A DNA stretch of 64,000 nt from Agromyces italicus DSM 16388 (GTDB lineage: Bacteria > Actinomycetota > Actinomycetes > Actinomycetales > Microbacteriaceae): assembly GCF_000421545.1 (NCBI RefSeq), contig NZ_ATXF01000001.1, positions 1 through 64,000 of the forward strand. The letters run 5' to 3'. The position numbers were made by a program, and so were the translations under genes. Below, one piece after another: positions 54,616 through 63,786 of this stretch (positions within the stretch are counted from its first letter, which is position 1; every line of letters starts with the position of its first letter). The notes under the pieces are model-generated. The model did no database searches and was not told the origin of the DNA. It saw nothing but the letters and a program-made list of their open reading frames with translations.

Positions 54616-56096
54616 ATGCCGAGGTCGGCGTCGAACGCACCCTCTTCGAGACGGTCCTTGACCGCGGTGAGGAAGCGCGCGGCGTCGGCGCCGTCGATGA
54701 TGCGGTGGTCGTACGACAGGGCGAGGTAGACCATCGAGCGCACAGCGATCGCGTCGGCGCCGTCCTGGCTGACGATGACGGGACGCTTGACGACGATGCC
54801 GGTGCCGAGGATCGCCGACTGCGGAAGGAACACGACGGGGGTGTCGAACAGCGCACCGCGCGACCCGGTGTTCGTCAGGGTGAACGTGCCGCCGGCGAGC
54901 TCGTCGGGCTTCAGCTGGTTGTTGCGCGTGCGGTCGGCGAGATCGGCGATCTGCGCGGCCAGGCCGGCGATGTCGAGCTCACCCGCGTTGCGGATCACCG
55001 GCGTGAGCAGGCCGCGCTCGGTGTCGACCGCGATGCTCATGTTCTCGTGTGCCGGGTAGACGATGCTGTCGCCGTCGACCGTCGAGTTGATGATCGGGTA
55101 GGCCTTGAGCGCCTCCGCCGCCGCAAGGGCGAAGAACGGCAGGAAGGAGAGCTTGTTTCCGGTCTTCGCGAGGAAGTCGCCCTTGACGCGGTCGCGGAAC
55201 CGAGCCACGCGGGTCACGTCGACCTCGACCACGGTGGTGAGCTGCGCGGTCGACGTCATCGAGACGACCGCGCGCTCGGCGACGACCTTGCGCAGACGCG
55301 TCATCGGGACGGTGGTGCCCCGCAGCGGCGAGGTCTCGAGCGGCGTGCGCGCGGGAGCCGCAGCAGCCGCAGCGGGTGACGCCTGCGCCGAGATCACGTC
55401 CTGCTTGCGGATGCGGCCGCCGACACCGGTGCCGGTGACGCTCGCGAGGTCGACGCCCTGCTCGTTCGCGAGCTTGCGGACGATGGGAGTGACGTAGCCC
55501 GAGGGGCCCGCGTGGGCGCCCGCGGTGGGTGCAGGTGCCGCAGCCGGCGCGGGGGCCGGGGTGGGCTCGGGAGCTGCGACCGGAGCTGCCGGTGCGACCG
55601 GCTCGGCGGGTGCCGCGGCCGGTGCAGGTGCGGCGACCGGCTCGGGCGCGGCCGGTGCGACCGGCTCGGGTGCGGCGACCGGCTCGGGCGCGGCCGGTGC
55701 GACCGGCTCGGGTGCGGCGACCGGCTCGGCGGGTGCAGCAACAGGGTCGGCGGGTGCAGCAACAGGCTCGGGAGCGGGCGGTGCGGCGACCGGCTCGGCG
55801 ACCGGCGCCTCGGCGGGCGCCGGCGCAGCGGCTTCGGGTGCGGGCGCCGCGGCACCGGAACCGTCGCCGATCGTCACGAGCGCGGTACCGACCTCGACGG
55901 TCTCGTCCTCCTGGACGAGGATCGCCTCGATGACACCCGCGACGGGCGACGGGATCTCGGTGTCGACCTTGTCGGTCGAGACCTCGAGCAGCGGCTCGTC
56001 GACCTCGACACGGTCGCCGACATTCTTCAGCCAGCGGGTGACCGTGCCTTCAGTGACACTCTCACCGAGTGCCGGGAGGCTGACGGATTCGCTCAT
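54612..56096 (-). CDS. sucB: Dihydrolipoamide acyltransferase E2 (SucB/DlaT type)
   Basis: The 494-residue E2 has one N-terminal lipoyl domain (lipoyl Lys in EVSTDKVDTEIPSP, about residue 43). A long Ala/Pro/Val linker (about residues 80-195), a peripheral subunit-binding domain (TPIVRKLANEQGVDLASVTG, about residues 203-222) and the CAT domain with catalytic SYDHRIIDGADAARF follow. Actinobacterial DlaT of this type serves pyruvate dehydrogenase and possibly 2-oxoglutarate dehydrogenase. It follows lpd by 68 bp on the same strand. The linker is encoded by a repetitive stretch. Confidence 0.93.
   Translation of the reverse strand: MSESVSLPALGESVTEGTVTRWLKNVGDRVEVDEPLLEVSTDKVDTEIPSPVAGVIEAILVQEDETVEVGTALVTIGDGSGAAAPAPEAAAPAPAEAPVAEPVAAPPAPEPVAAPADPVAAPAEPVAAPEPVAPAAPEPVAAPEPVAPAAPEPVAAPAPAAAPAEPVAPAAPVAAPEPTPAPAPAAAPAPTAGAHAGPSGYVTPIVRKLANEQGVDLASVTGTGVGGRIRKQDVISAQASPAAAAAAPARTPLETSPLRGTTVPMTRLRKVVAERAVVSMTSTAQLTTVVEVDVTRVARFRDRVKGDFLAKTGNKLSFLPFFALAAAEALKAYPIINSTVDGDSIVYPAHENMSIAVDTERGLLTPVIRNAGELDIAGLAAQIADLADRTRNNQLKPDELAGGTFTLTNTGSRGALFDTPVVFLPQSAILGTGIVVKRPVIVSQDGADAIAVRSMVYLALSYDHRIIDGADAARFLTAVKDRLEEGAFDADLGI
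55560..55800 (-). repeat. Degenerate tandem repeats encoding the Ala-Pro linker of sucB
   Basis: Units similar to GGTGCGACCGGCTCGGGTGC recur about every 20-40 bases, encoding VAAPEPVAPAAPEP-type blocks. Such linkers let the lipoyl domain swing between active sites. Repeat number may vary between strains by slippage. Confidence 0.7.
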
Positions 56097-56164
56097 GCGC
56101 TTGTCTCCTTCACAGCGTGGGAACGCTATCTAGCTTATTGCAGTCGTTGGGCGGGCAGCGTGGC

Positions 56165-57538
56165 TCAGATGGCGTGCAGCGGCTTGCCGGCGAGCTTCAG
56201 CACGGCCTCGCCGAAGGCCTCTGCCTGGGTCGGGTGGGCGTGGATGAACGGGGCGATGTCTTCGGGGTACGCCTCCCAGTTCACGGCCAACTGGGCTTCG
56301 GCGATGAGCTCGCCGACCCGCCCGCCGATCATGTGGACGCCGACGATGGGGCCGTCGTTCACGCGGACGACCTTCACCGATCCACCGGTGCCGAGGATGC
56401 TCGACTTGCCGTTGCCCGCGAGGTTGTAGTCGTAGGAGCTGATCTCGTCGGCACCGAACTTCTCGGCGGCCTTCGCCTCGGTGTAGCCGACCGAGGCGAT
56501 CTCGGGCTCGCAGTAGGTGATCTTCGGCACGTTCACGTCATCGACGACGATCGGGTTCAGGCCCGCGATCTCCTCGGCGACGAAGATGCCCTGCTGGTAG
56601 CTGCGGTGCGCGAGCTGGAGGCCGGGGACGATGTCGCCGATGGCGTAGACGCCGGGGACGTTCGTGGCGAGGCGCTCGTTCGTCAGCACGAAGCCGCGAT
56701 CCATCGTGACGCCGACCTCTTCGAAGCCGATCCCCTGGGTGGAGGGGCCGCGGCCGACGGCGACGAGCAGCAGTTCAGCGTCGTAGCTCTGGCCGTTCTC
56801 GAGGGTGATGACGACGCCCTGCTCGTCCTGGGTGACGCTCTGGAAGCGGACACCGAGCGAGAAGTCGATGCCACGCTTGCGGAAGGCCCGCTCGAGCTGC
56901 TTCGAGATCGACTCCTCCTCGTTGGGGACGAGGTGGGGGAGCGCTTCGATGATGGTCACCTCGGCACCGAAGGAGCGCCAGACGCTCGCGAACTCGACGC
57001 CGATGACGCCGCCTCCGAGCACCGCAACCTTCTTGGGCACGAAGTCGAGCTCGAGTGCCTGCTCGCTCGTGATGACGCGGCCGCCGATCTCGAGGCCGGG
57101 CAGCGAGCGCGAGTACGAGCCGGTCGCCAGCACGACGTTCTTGCCGACGTAGCGGTCGTCGCCGACCTGCACCGTGTTCGGCGCGACGAGGCGCCCTTCA
57201 CCCTCGACCACGGGGATGCCGCGCGCCTTGAGCAGACCCTGAAGGCCCTTCCACTTGCTGGCGACGATGCCCTCGCGATAGGCCGAGACGCCGTTCATGT
57301 CGATGCCCTCGAAGGCGGCCTTCACGCCGTACTTGGCCGCTTCCTTCGAGACCTCGGCGACCTCCGCCGCGTGCAGCAGCGCCTTCGTCGGGATGCAGCC
57401 GCGGTGGAGACAGGTGCCACCGAGCTTGCCCTTCTCGATCACCACCGCGGTGAGCCCGAGTTCGACGGCGCGGATCGCAGCGGCATAACCCGCGCTGCCT
57501 CCGCCGAGGACGACCATGTCAAAGTTCTGCTCGGACAA
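56165..57538 (-). CDS. lpdA: Dihydrolipoamide dehydrogenase E3
   Basis: Reoxidises the dihydrolipoyl group of E2 using NAD+. The 457-residue flavoprotein has FAD motif VVLGGGSAGYAAAIRA, redox disulfide GGTCLHRGCIPTKAL, NAD motif VAVLGGGVIGVEFASV, and the catalytic His in IHAHPTQAEAF. The start is TTG 57538 (LSEQNFDMVV) with GGGAG eight bases upstream. It lies in a pepA-lpd-sucB order on the minus strand. Confidence 0.95.
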   Translation of the reverse strand: MSEQNFDMVVLGGGSAGYAAAIRAVELGLTAVVIEKGKLGGTCLHRGCIPTKALLHAAEVAEVSKEAAKYGVKAAFEGIDMNGVSAYREGIVASKWKGLQGLLKARGIPVVEGEGRLVAPNTVQVGDDRYVGKNVVLATGSYSRSLPGLEIGGRVITSEQALELDFVPKKVAVLGGGVIGVEFASVWRSFGAEVTIIEALPHLVPNEEESISKQLERAFRKRGIDFSLGVRFQSVTQDEQGVVITLENGQSYDAELLLVAVGRGPSTQGIGFEEVGVTMDRGFVLTNERLATNVPGVYAIGDIVPGLQLAHRSYQQGIFVAEEIAGLNPIVVDDVNVPKITYCEPEIASVGYTEAKAAEKFGADEISSYDYNLAGNGKSSILGTGGSVKVVRVNDGPIVGVHMIGGRVGELIAEAQLAVNWEAYPEDIAPFIHAHPTQAEAFGEAVLKLAGKPLHAI

Positions 57539-57603
57539 CCGCAATCTCCCTTGCGCATCTGATCTGCGTCGCGGACCGCCGCCGGCGTGTCGCCGCGGCA
57601 GGG

Positions 57604-57630
57604 CGTATGGGCGACGTTCTCGCCCATACG
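57604..57630. terminator. Hairpin between pepA and lpdA
   Basis: CGTATGGGCGA, loop CGTTC, TCGCCCATACG: a perfect 11-bp stem 7 bases after the pepA stop on the minus strand. It may end or attenuate pepA transcripts before lpdA. Confidence 0.65.
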
Positions 57631-57636
57631 ACCTTA

Positions 57637-59109
57637 CTACTTGGCGGCGAGGTCCTCGCCCAGCGCGACGAGCGTGCGGACCGCCGCGCCGGTCGCGCCC
57701 GTTCCGGTGAATCCCCACCCGGCGCCGCCGTTGTGGCCGGGGCCCGCGATGTCGAGGTGCGCCCACGGGATCAGCTCCTCCGAGCCCTCCTTCTTCCCGA
57801 CGAACTGCTGCAGGAACACGCCCGCGAGGAGCATGCCGGGCACGGTCATGCCGAGCTTCGCATTCATGAGGTCGGCGACGTCGGACTTGAGGAGGGGCAG
57901 CAGGTCGGCGGGAAGCGGCATCGGCCAGGTGGCCTCATCGACGGCGTCGGCCACGGTACGCACTCGAGCGACGAGCTCGTCGTCGCCCATGAGGCCGGTG
58001 ATGCGGTGCCCGAGCGCGACGACCTGGGCTCCGGTGAGCGTCGCGACGTCGATGATGGCGTCGGGCTGCTCCTCGCTCGCGGCGACGAGGGCATCGGCGA
58101 GCACGAGGCGGCCCTCCGCGTCGGTGTTCACGACCTCGACGGTCTTGCCGCCGCGGATCCGCAGCACGTCGTTCGGTCGGATCGCGGTGCCGGACGGCAT
58201 GTTCTCGGCGAGGCACAGCCAAGCGGTGACCCGGATCGGAAGGCCGAGTTCGGCGATCGCGACGATCGAGGAGAGCACGGCTGCGGCGCCCGCCATGTCG
58301 GTCTTCATGCCGACCATCGAGGCCATCGGCTTCAGCGAGAGACCGCCCGAGTCGAAGGTGATGCCCTTGCCGATGAAGGCGAGATGGGTGGATGCCCCGT
58401 CGGGGGCCCATTCGAGGCGCACGAGCCGGGGGCCCCGGCTCGAGCCCTGCCCGACTCCGGCGATGCCGCCGAACCCGTCGGCCTCGAGTTCCGCCTCGTC
58501 CCACACCCTGCTCGACACGCCCGCCGCGGTCGCGGCCTCGACGGCGGCTGCGGCGAAGGTCTCGGGGTACAGCTCCGCGGGCGAGGCGTTCACGAGATCC
58601 TTCGTGCGAGCGACCGCCGTGACGACCGATCGGATGCGTTCGAGACGGGTCTCCTCGGCGGTGAAGCGGCTGTGCAGCGCGATGCGGGCGACCGGGGGCT
58701 TCGGTTCGCTGCGGTATTCGTTGTAGGCGTACGCACCGAGCGCCGCACCCTCGAGAAGTGACGCGGCCGAGCCCGCGTCGTCGACGCCCGCGACGATCGC
58801 GACCGACTCGGTGCCGGTGAGGCGGCGGACGGCGGAGCCTGCTGCGCGGCGGAGGCTCGAGGCATCCGCCTGTTCGCCCACGCCGACGACCGCGACCACG
58901 CGGGGGCCGCCTTCGTGACCGGGAACCCGCGTGAGCTCCTCGCTCGCGCCGGTCGCGCCGAGCGCGACGAGCTGGGGTGCGACCCAATCGAATCCGTCGG
59001 CGGCGATCAGTTCGGGGCCGTCCGCGCCCTTCACGGCGACGAGCAGCGCGACGTCGGCGTCGGTGTCGGCGGCGGGGGAGGAGGTGACGGAGAGCGTGGG
59101 AACGGTCAT
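57637..59109 (-). CDS. pepA: Leucyl aminopeptidase (M17)
   Basis: The 490-residue enzyme has the M17 metal-binding motifs: FIGKGITFDSGGLSLKP with catalytic Lys, DMAGAAAVL, and NTDAEGRLVLADAL. It removes N-terminal residues in peptide turnover. The N-terminal 170 residues form the usual regulatory domain. ATG 59109 is used. It is divergent from the PAC2 gene. Confidence 0.95.
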   Translation of the reverse strand: MTVPTLSVTSSPAADTDADVALLVAVKGADGPELIAADGFDWVAPQLVALGATGASEELTRVPGHEGGPRVVAVVGVGEQADASSLRRAAGSAVRRLTGTESVAIVAGVDDAGSAASLLEGAALGAYAYNEYRSEPKPPVARIALHSRFTAEETRLERIRSVVTAVARTKDLVNASPAELYPETFAAAAVEAATAAGVSSRVWDEAELEADGFGGIAGVGQGSSRGPRLVRLEWAPDGASTHLAFIGKGITFDSGGLSLKPMASMVGMKTDMAGAAAVLSSIVAIAELGLPIRVTAWLCLAENMPSGTAIRPNDVLRIRGGKTVEVVNTDAEGRLVLADALVAASEEQPDAIIDVATLTGAQVVALGHRITGLMGDDELVARVRTVADAVDEATWPMPLPADLLPLLKSDVADLMNAKLGMTVPGMLLAGVFLQQFVGKKEGSEELIPWAHLDIAGPGHNGGAGWGFTGTGATGAAVRTLVALGEDLAAK

Positions 59110-59197
59110 GACTCCCGATGGTACGTGTTCGCTCTGGGCATGAACGCCCGTCCCCCAGGGCGGAAGGGGCCTCGATCGGCGTCACTAGGCTGGAATC

Positions 59198-60124
59198 ATG
59201 CGCGACCCCCGCTCCCTCTACGAGTTGAACGCCGACGTCTCGGTGCCGCCCGGCCTGCCGCTCGTCGCGGGACTGACCGGCTCCGCCGATGCCGGCGGCG
59301 CCGTCGCGCAGACGACCGAGTACCTGCGGGACACCCTCGACACGACCGTCGTCGCGACCTTCGACATCGATGAACTGCTCGACTACCGCGCCCGGCGCCC
59401 GATCATCCTCTTCGAGGGCGACCACCTGAGCGATTACACGCCGCCCCGACTCGCGCTCGAGCTCGCCCGAGACGAGCTCGGCCGCCCCTTCCTCCTGCTC
59501 ACGGGCTTCGAACCCGACTTCCGGTGGGAGCAGTTCAGCACCGCGGTGCTGCAGCTGGTCGACGAACTGCAGGTCTCGTCGACGACGTGGGTGAACTCGA
59601 TCCCGATGCCGGTGCCGCACACGAGGCCGATCCGCGCCACCGTGAGCGGCAACCGCGAGGAGTTCATCGAGACGATGTCGGTGTGGCGGCCGACGACGCA
59701 GGTGCCCGCGAACGCCCTGCACCTCATCGAGTACCGTCTGGTGGACCTCGGTCACCCGACCACGGGATTCGTGCTCCTCATTCCCCATTACCTCGCCGAT
59801 GCCGAGTTCCCGTCGGCGGCGGTGGCCGCGCTCGAGGCGATCAGCGCGGCGACGGGTCGCATCTTCCCGACCGACGCGCTGCGCGAGCAGGGGCGCGAGT
59901 TCCTCGGGCGCATCGACGAACAGGTCGGCGAGAACGGCGAACTCGCGAAGCTCGTGGGCACCCTTGAGGAGCGCCACGACGCCTACATGGAGGGGACGAC
60001 CCTGCGGTCGCCGCTCACCGACGAGGACGGCGAGCTGCCGAGCGCCGATGAGATCGCCGCGGAGCTCGAGAAGTTCCTCGCGTTCCGACGCTCCCGAGAC
60101 GACGAACCGCCACGGGCCGGTTGA
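59198..60124 (+). CDS. PAC2 family protein
   Basis: The 308-residue protein matches the PAC2 (proteasome assembly chaperone-like) family: PGLPLVAGLTGSADAGGAVAQ near the N-terminus, FDIDELLDYRARRPIILFEG, and WVNSIPMPVPHTRPIRATVS. Such proteins are common in actinobacteria whether or not they have a proteasome; the role is unproven. ATG 59198 gives the expected start. Confidence 0.85.
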   Translation: MRDPRSLYELNADVSVPPGLPLVAGLTGSADAGGAVAQTTEYLRDTLDTTVVATFDIDELLDYRARRPIILFEGDHLSDYTPPRLALELARDELGRPFLLLTGFEPDFRWEQFSTAVLQLVDELQVSSTTWVNSIPMPVPHTRPIRATVSGNREEFIETMSVWRPTTQVPANALHLIEYRLVDLGHPTTGFVLLIPHYLADAEFPSAAVAALEAISAATGRIFPTDALREQGREFLGRIDEQVGENGELAKLVGTLEERHDAYMEGTTLRSPLTDEDGELPSADEIAAELEKFLAFRRSRDDEPPRAG

Positions 60125-60220
60125 TCACGACGCCGAGCAGGAATTCCGGCGGGCCGCCGGGTGTTACCCGTGATGTACGCCGGGGTGCGTCGAATGTGCG
60201 TCGACGCGGCTGGTGGGCTG

Positions 60221-60226
60221 TATAAT
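60221..60226 (+). promoter_or_regulatory. Probable -10 element of the rpoD promoter
   Basis: TATAAT stands out in an otherwise GC-rich 263-bp gap before rpoD. The -35 region, 17-18 bases upstream (TGCGTCG), is weak. A second candidate, TTGACA at about 60284, has no clear -10 partner. The implied 5' leader is about 155 bases. Confidence 0.5.
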
Positions 60227-60387
60227 TGAGGCAGGACCCGTTCGGGTCCGCGGGTACGACCGACGCCGTGCCGAGACGCGGACTTGACATGGGTCCTCAT
60301 AGTGTCCGAAAACGACCGGACCGACAGCTCGAGCCGCGCCCTCCGCCGAGGGCATACGCCGGCCGACGGTAGGAGAGGTTCATACGT

Positions 60388-61683
60388 ATGGCAACGACGA
60401 AGGCGAAGGCGGCCGACGAGGCCGAGGCGCCCGCCACGAAGCGCCAGACCACCGCGAAGTCGGCTGCAGACAAGGCGCCGGCCAAGGCACCCGCCGCCAA
60501 GGCTGCGGCGAAGACGACGACCGCGTCGAAGACCCCGCGCGCCGCGACCGCGAAGGCCCCTGCGAAGCCCCGCACCAAGGCGAAGGGCAAGGCCTCCGAA
60601 GACGAGGACGAGCACGGGGCCCCGGTCGAGCACGACGAGGTCGACCATGACGAGGTCGACGACGAGACGAAGCCCATCGCGGTCGAGCCGCACCCGACGG
60701 GCGCGCTCGTGCTGCGCGCCGCCGACGACGAAGACGAAGTGCCCGTCTACTCCTCGGCGATCACGGGCGCGACGGCCGACCCCGTCAAGGACTACCTGAA
60801 GCAGATCGGCAAGGTCGCGCTGCTGAACGCAGCCGAAGAGGTCGAGCTCGCGATGCGCATCGAGGCCGGCCTCTTCGCGGAGGAGAAACTGTCTGCGATG
60901 ACCGACGCCGAGAAGCGCTCGCAGCTCGGTCGCGAGCTGCAGTGGGTCGCGAAAGACGGCCAGCGCGCGAAGAGCCACCTGCTGGGCGCGAACCTGCGCC
61001 TCGTGGTCTCGCTCGCCAAGCGCTACACGGGTCGCGGCATGCAGTTCCTCGACCTCATCCAGGAGGGCAACCTGGGCCTCATCCGTGCCGTCGAGAAGTT
61101 CGACTACACCAAGGGCTTCAAGTTCTCGACCTACGCGACGTGGTGGATCCGCCAGGCCATCACCCGCGCGATGGCCGACCAGGCCCGCACCATCCGCATC
61201 CCCGTGCACATGGTCGAGGTCATCAACAAGCTCGCCCGCGTGCAGCGCCAGATGCTGCAAGACCTGGGTCGAGAGCCCACGCCCGAAGAGCTGAGCCGGG
61301 AACTCGACATGACCCCCGAAAAGGTCATCGAGGTGCAGAAGTACGGCCGCGAGCCGATCTCGCTGCACACCCCGCTCGGTGAAGACGGCGACAGCGAGTT
61401 CGGCGACCTGATCGAAGACACCGAGGCGGTCGTCCCCGCCGACGCGGTGGGCTTCACCATGCTGCAGAAGCAGCTGGAGTCGCTGCTCGACTCGCTGAGC
61501 GAGCGCGAGGCGGGCGTGATCCGCATGCGGTTCGGCCTCGGCGACGGAATGCCGAAGACCCTCGACCAGATCGGCGACACGTTCGGTGTGACGCGCGAGC
61601 GTATCCGCCAGATCGAGTCGAAGACGATGGCGAAGCTTCGCCACCCGTCGCGGTCGCAGTCGCTGCGCGACTACCTCGAGTAG
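60388..61683 (+). CDS. rpoD: Principal RNA polymerase sigma factor
   Basis: The 431-residue protein has a Lys/Ala-rich, then acidic N-terminus (about residues 1-120) typical of actinobacterial SigA. It also has region 1.2 ([20 protein letters not shown]), region 2 ([20 protein letters not shown] and [17 protein letters not shown]), region 3 and region 4.2 ([20 protein letters not shown]). GGTAGGAGAGG precedes ATG 60388. murT begins 7 bases after the stop. Confidence 0.97.
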   Translation: MATTKAKAADEAEAPATKRQTTAKSAADKAPAKAPAAKAAAKTTTASKTPRAATAKAPAKPRTKAKGKASEDEDEHGAPVEHDEVDHDEVDDETKPIAVEPHPTGALVLRAADDEDEVPVYSSAITGATADPVKDYLKQIGKVALLNAAEEVELAMRIEAGLFAEEKLSAMTDAEKRSQLGRELQWVAKDGQRAKSHLLGANLRLVVSLAKRYTGRGMQFLDLIQEGNLGLIRAVEKFDYTKGFKFSTYATWWIRQAITRAMADQARTIRIPVHMVEVINKLARVQRQMLQDLGREPTPEELSRELDMTPEKVIEVQKYGREPISLHTPLGEDGDSEFGDLIEDTEAVVPADAVGFTMLQKQLESLLDSLSEREAGVIRMRFGLGDGMPKTLDQIGDTFGVTRERIRQIESKTMAKLRHPSRSQSLRDYLE

Positions 61684-61690
61684 GCCGCAG

Positions 61691-62962
61691 GTGCGCGCTG
61701 GTTCCCTGCGTTATGGGCCGGCGATCCTCGTCGGCCGACTCACCCGATTCGCCGCCCGGCTGCGCAAGCCGGGCGGCGGCTCGGCCGTGCCCGGGCTCGT
61801 CGTCAACCGCATCGCCCCGAAGTATCTGAAGCGCACGCTCTCGGGCTTCCCGCAGGGGCTCGTGGTCGTCTCGGGGTCTGCGGGCAAGTCGACGACGACG
61901 AAGATGCTCGTCGCGATCCTCCGCGAGCACGGCGTCGACGTCTTCACGAACCCGTCGACGGCCAATATCAGCCAGGGCCTCACCTCCGCCCTCCTGGAAC
62001 AGGCCGACTGGCGGGGCCGGGTGCCCGGCGACGTCGCCGTCCTCGAGATGGACGAGGGCCACGGCGCGCTCGTCATGCAGGGGGTCGACGCGCGCGTCGT
62101 CGCCCTCACGAATGTGATGGTCGACCAGATCGACCGATTCCACGACTCCGAGATGGTCGCGGGCATGCTCGCCCGCATCGCGGCCCGCGCGGGCGAGGCC
62201 GTCGTCGTGAACGGCGACGACGCGTACCTCGAGCGCTTGGCTGCCAAGCTCGGCCCGGATGTCGCGGTGCACCGTTTCGGCGTGTCGCAGGCGGTGCTCG
62301 ACTCGGCCCCCCGCGGGCTCGGCTACACCGAGACCTCGGCGCGGCGACTCGCGCCCGGTGACGGGCTCGTCATCGACGCGGTCGACGGGCGGGAGGCCGT
62401 GTTGAACGACCGGGGCGTGCCGGTGCGAGCGGGGCTTCCTGCTCGCGGCATCCACTACGCCGTCGATGCCGCAGCCGCCTACGCGACGGCACGTGCCGTG
62501 CTCGGCGAGCGCTTCTCGCCCGAGTCCGCTGCGCACGCGCTCAGCGCGATCCCCGCCGTGTTCGGGCGCGGCGAACGGATCACGGTGCGCGGCCAGGAGG
62601 TCGAGTTCGTGCTCATCCAGAACCCGGCGAGCTATCAGCTGAACGTCGACAGCATCGAGCCCGGAACGAGCGACATCCTGTTCGCGATCGGCTCCGATGT
62701 GCGCGATCCCTCGTACTTCTGGCCGGCTGACGCCGCGTCGCTCGAGCGGGTGAAGATCGTGAGCGGCTCGAAGGCCGCCGAGGCGGCGCTCATGCTCGCC
62801 TACGACGGGGTGGCGATCGACCGGGTCGAGCCCGAGCTCGGCATCGCCCTCGACGACTTCCTCGCGGCGCCCGCACCCGCGCGAGGCGTGAAGACCATCG
62901 TGTTCTCGGCCGACTCCATGCGCCGCACGCGGGCCCACCTCGGATTGACGGGAACCGAATGA
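61691..62962 (+). CDS. murT: MurT-like Mur ligase, cysteine-free variant
   Basis: MurT activates the D-Glu alpha-carboxyl of lipid II with ATP; with GatD it normally amidates it. The 423-residue protein has the Mur P-loop VVVSGSAGKSTTTKML (about residues 58-73), NPSTANISQGLTSALLEQ, EMDEGHGALV, the Mur domain with HYAVDAAAAYATARAV and the C-terminal SDVRDPSYFWPAD, matching the region that contacts GatD. There is no cysteine anywhere, so the four-cysteine zinc ribbon of canonical MurT is absent. GTG 61691 follows rpoD by 7 bp and the stop overlaps gatD by 4 bp. Ligase activity may persist with another amine donor. Confidence 0.88.
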   Translation: MRAGSLRYGPAILVGRLTRFAARLRKPGGGSAVPGLVVNRIAPKYLKRTLSGFPQGLVVVSGSAGKSTTTKMLVAILREHGVDVFTNPSTANISQGLTSALLEQADWRGRVPGDVAVLEMDEGHGALVMQGVDARVVALTNVMVDQIDRFHDSEMVAGMLARIAARAGEAVVVNGDDAYLERLAAKLGPDVAVHRFGVSQAVLDSAPRGLGYTETSARRLAPGDGLVIDAVDGREAVLNDRGVPVRAGLPARGIHYAVDAAAAYATARAVLGERFSPESAAHALSAIPAVFGRGERITVRGQEVEFVLIQNPASYQLNVDSIEPGTSDILFAIGSDVRDPSYFWPADAASLERVKIVSGSKAAEAALMLAYDGVAIDRVEPELGIALDDFLAAPAPARGVKTIVFSADSMRRTRAHLGLTGTE

Positions 62963-63696
62963 CCTTCACCATCGTGTCCCTGCTTCCGACGCTGCAGAAC
63001 ACCAACGGCGACGCGCAGAACGCCGCAGTGCTCGCGCAGCGAGCCCGATGGGCGGGCCTCGAGGCAGAAGTCGTGGCGGTCGACGATCGTTCGACGCTGC
63101 CTGATCGGGTCGATGCGGTCGTGCTCGGTTCGGGCAGCGACGCCTCGCTCGAGACGAGCCGTTCGGCGATGCTCGGGCTTCACGACGAACTCCGGCGGTG
63201 GGGCACCGAAGGTGTGCCGATCCTCGCCGTCGGCACCGGCTGGGAACTGCTCAGCTGGGGCATCGAGACGGCCGGGGGGCGGAGCATCGAAGGTCTCGGT
63301 ATCCTGCCCGGTCGGGCCGTTCCCCGCGACGGCCGGGTCACGGGCGACCTCATCGTGAAGTCGCCGCTCCTCGGCGTGTTCGTCGGGTTCGAGAACCACG
63401 CTCGCGACTACGTCGGCGCTGAGGGCTCGCCGCTCGGCCGGGTCCGCGCGGGCGCGGGCAACGGCCGCGAATCCGGCCAGGAGGGCGTCGTCATGGGTGC
63501 CGTCTTCGGAACCCACCTGCACGGGCCCGTGCTCGCGAAGAACCCCGGGTTCGCCGATCACCTGCTCGGCATCATGGCCGATCGGGCAGGTCTCGGGTAT
63601 GTTCCGGGCGGTCGGTCGGAGGAGGTCGACGGCTACGCCATGGCGGCGCGAACCGCGCAGCTGCGTGCGGCAGGCGTCGAAGCATCCATCGGCTGA
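62959..63696 (+). CDS. gatD: GatD-like glutamine amidotransferase homologue lacking the catalytic cysteine
   Basis: GatD normally hydrolyses glutamine and passes ammonia to MurT. The 245-residue homologue keeps the class I fold, PTLQNTNGDAQNAAVLAQR in place of the usual NLYGDRGN segment, VGFENHARDY and the likely catalytic His in FGTHLHGP (His186). The nucleophile elbow reads PILAVGTGWELLSWG, with Gly92 where family members have Cys (C94 in the Staphylococcus aureus protein). No Cys occurs in the protein. Glutaminase activity is thus not expected. It is translationally coupled to murT (ATGA overlap). Confidence 0.88.
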   Translation: MTFTIVSLLPTLQNTNGDAQNAAVLAQRARWAGLEAEVVAVDDRSTLPDRVDAVVLGSGSDASLETSRSAMLGLHDELRRWGTEGVPILAVGTGWELLSWGIETAGGRSIEGLGILPGRAVPRDGRVTGDLIVKSPLLGVFVGFENHARDYVGAEGSPLGRVRAGAGNGRESGQEGVVMGAVFGTHLHGPVLAKNPGFADHLLGIMADRAGLGYVPGGRSEEVDGYAMAARTAQLRAAGVEASIG

Positions 63697-63735
63697 CCTC
63701 GAACCGGCCGCACTGCGCCCCCTCGAACGAAGAAG

Positions 63736-63761
63736 CGCCCCGGGTCGGTCGACCCGGGGCG
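63736..63761. terminator. Bidirectional terminator after gatD
   Basis: CGCCCCGGGTC, loop GGTC, GACCCGGGGCG, followed by TTCTCT: an 11-bp perfect stem between the convergent gatD and DUF7455 genes. Confidence 0.8.
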
Positions 63762-63786
63762 TTCTCTCGTGTGCTCGGTGCGGCGC

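Noticed and set aside
55560..55800. Regular repeats considered as a CRISPR or minisatellite array
   Set aside because: They encode the Ala-Pro linker of E2 in frame, with no unique spacers between conserved repeats.
57935..59977. 680-codon minus-strand frame overlapping pepA and the PAC2 gene
   Set aside because: It is an alternative frame of pepA and antisense to PAC2, with Arg/His-rich low-complexity translation.
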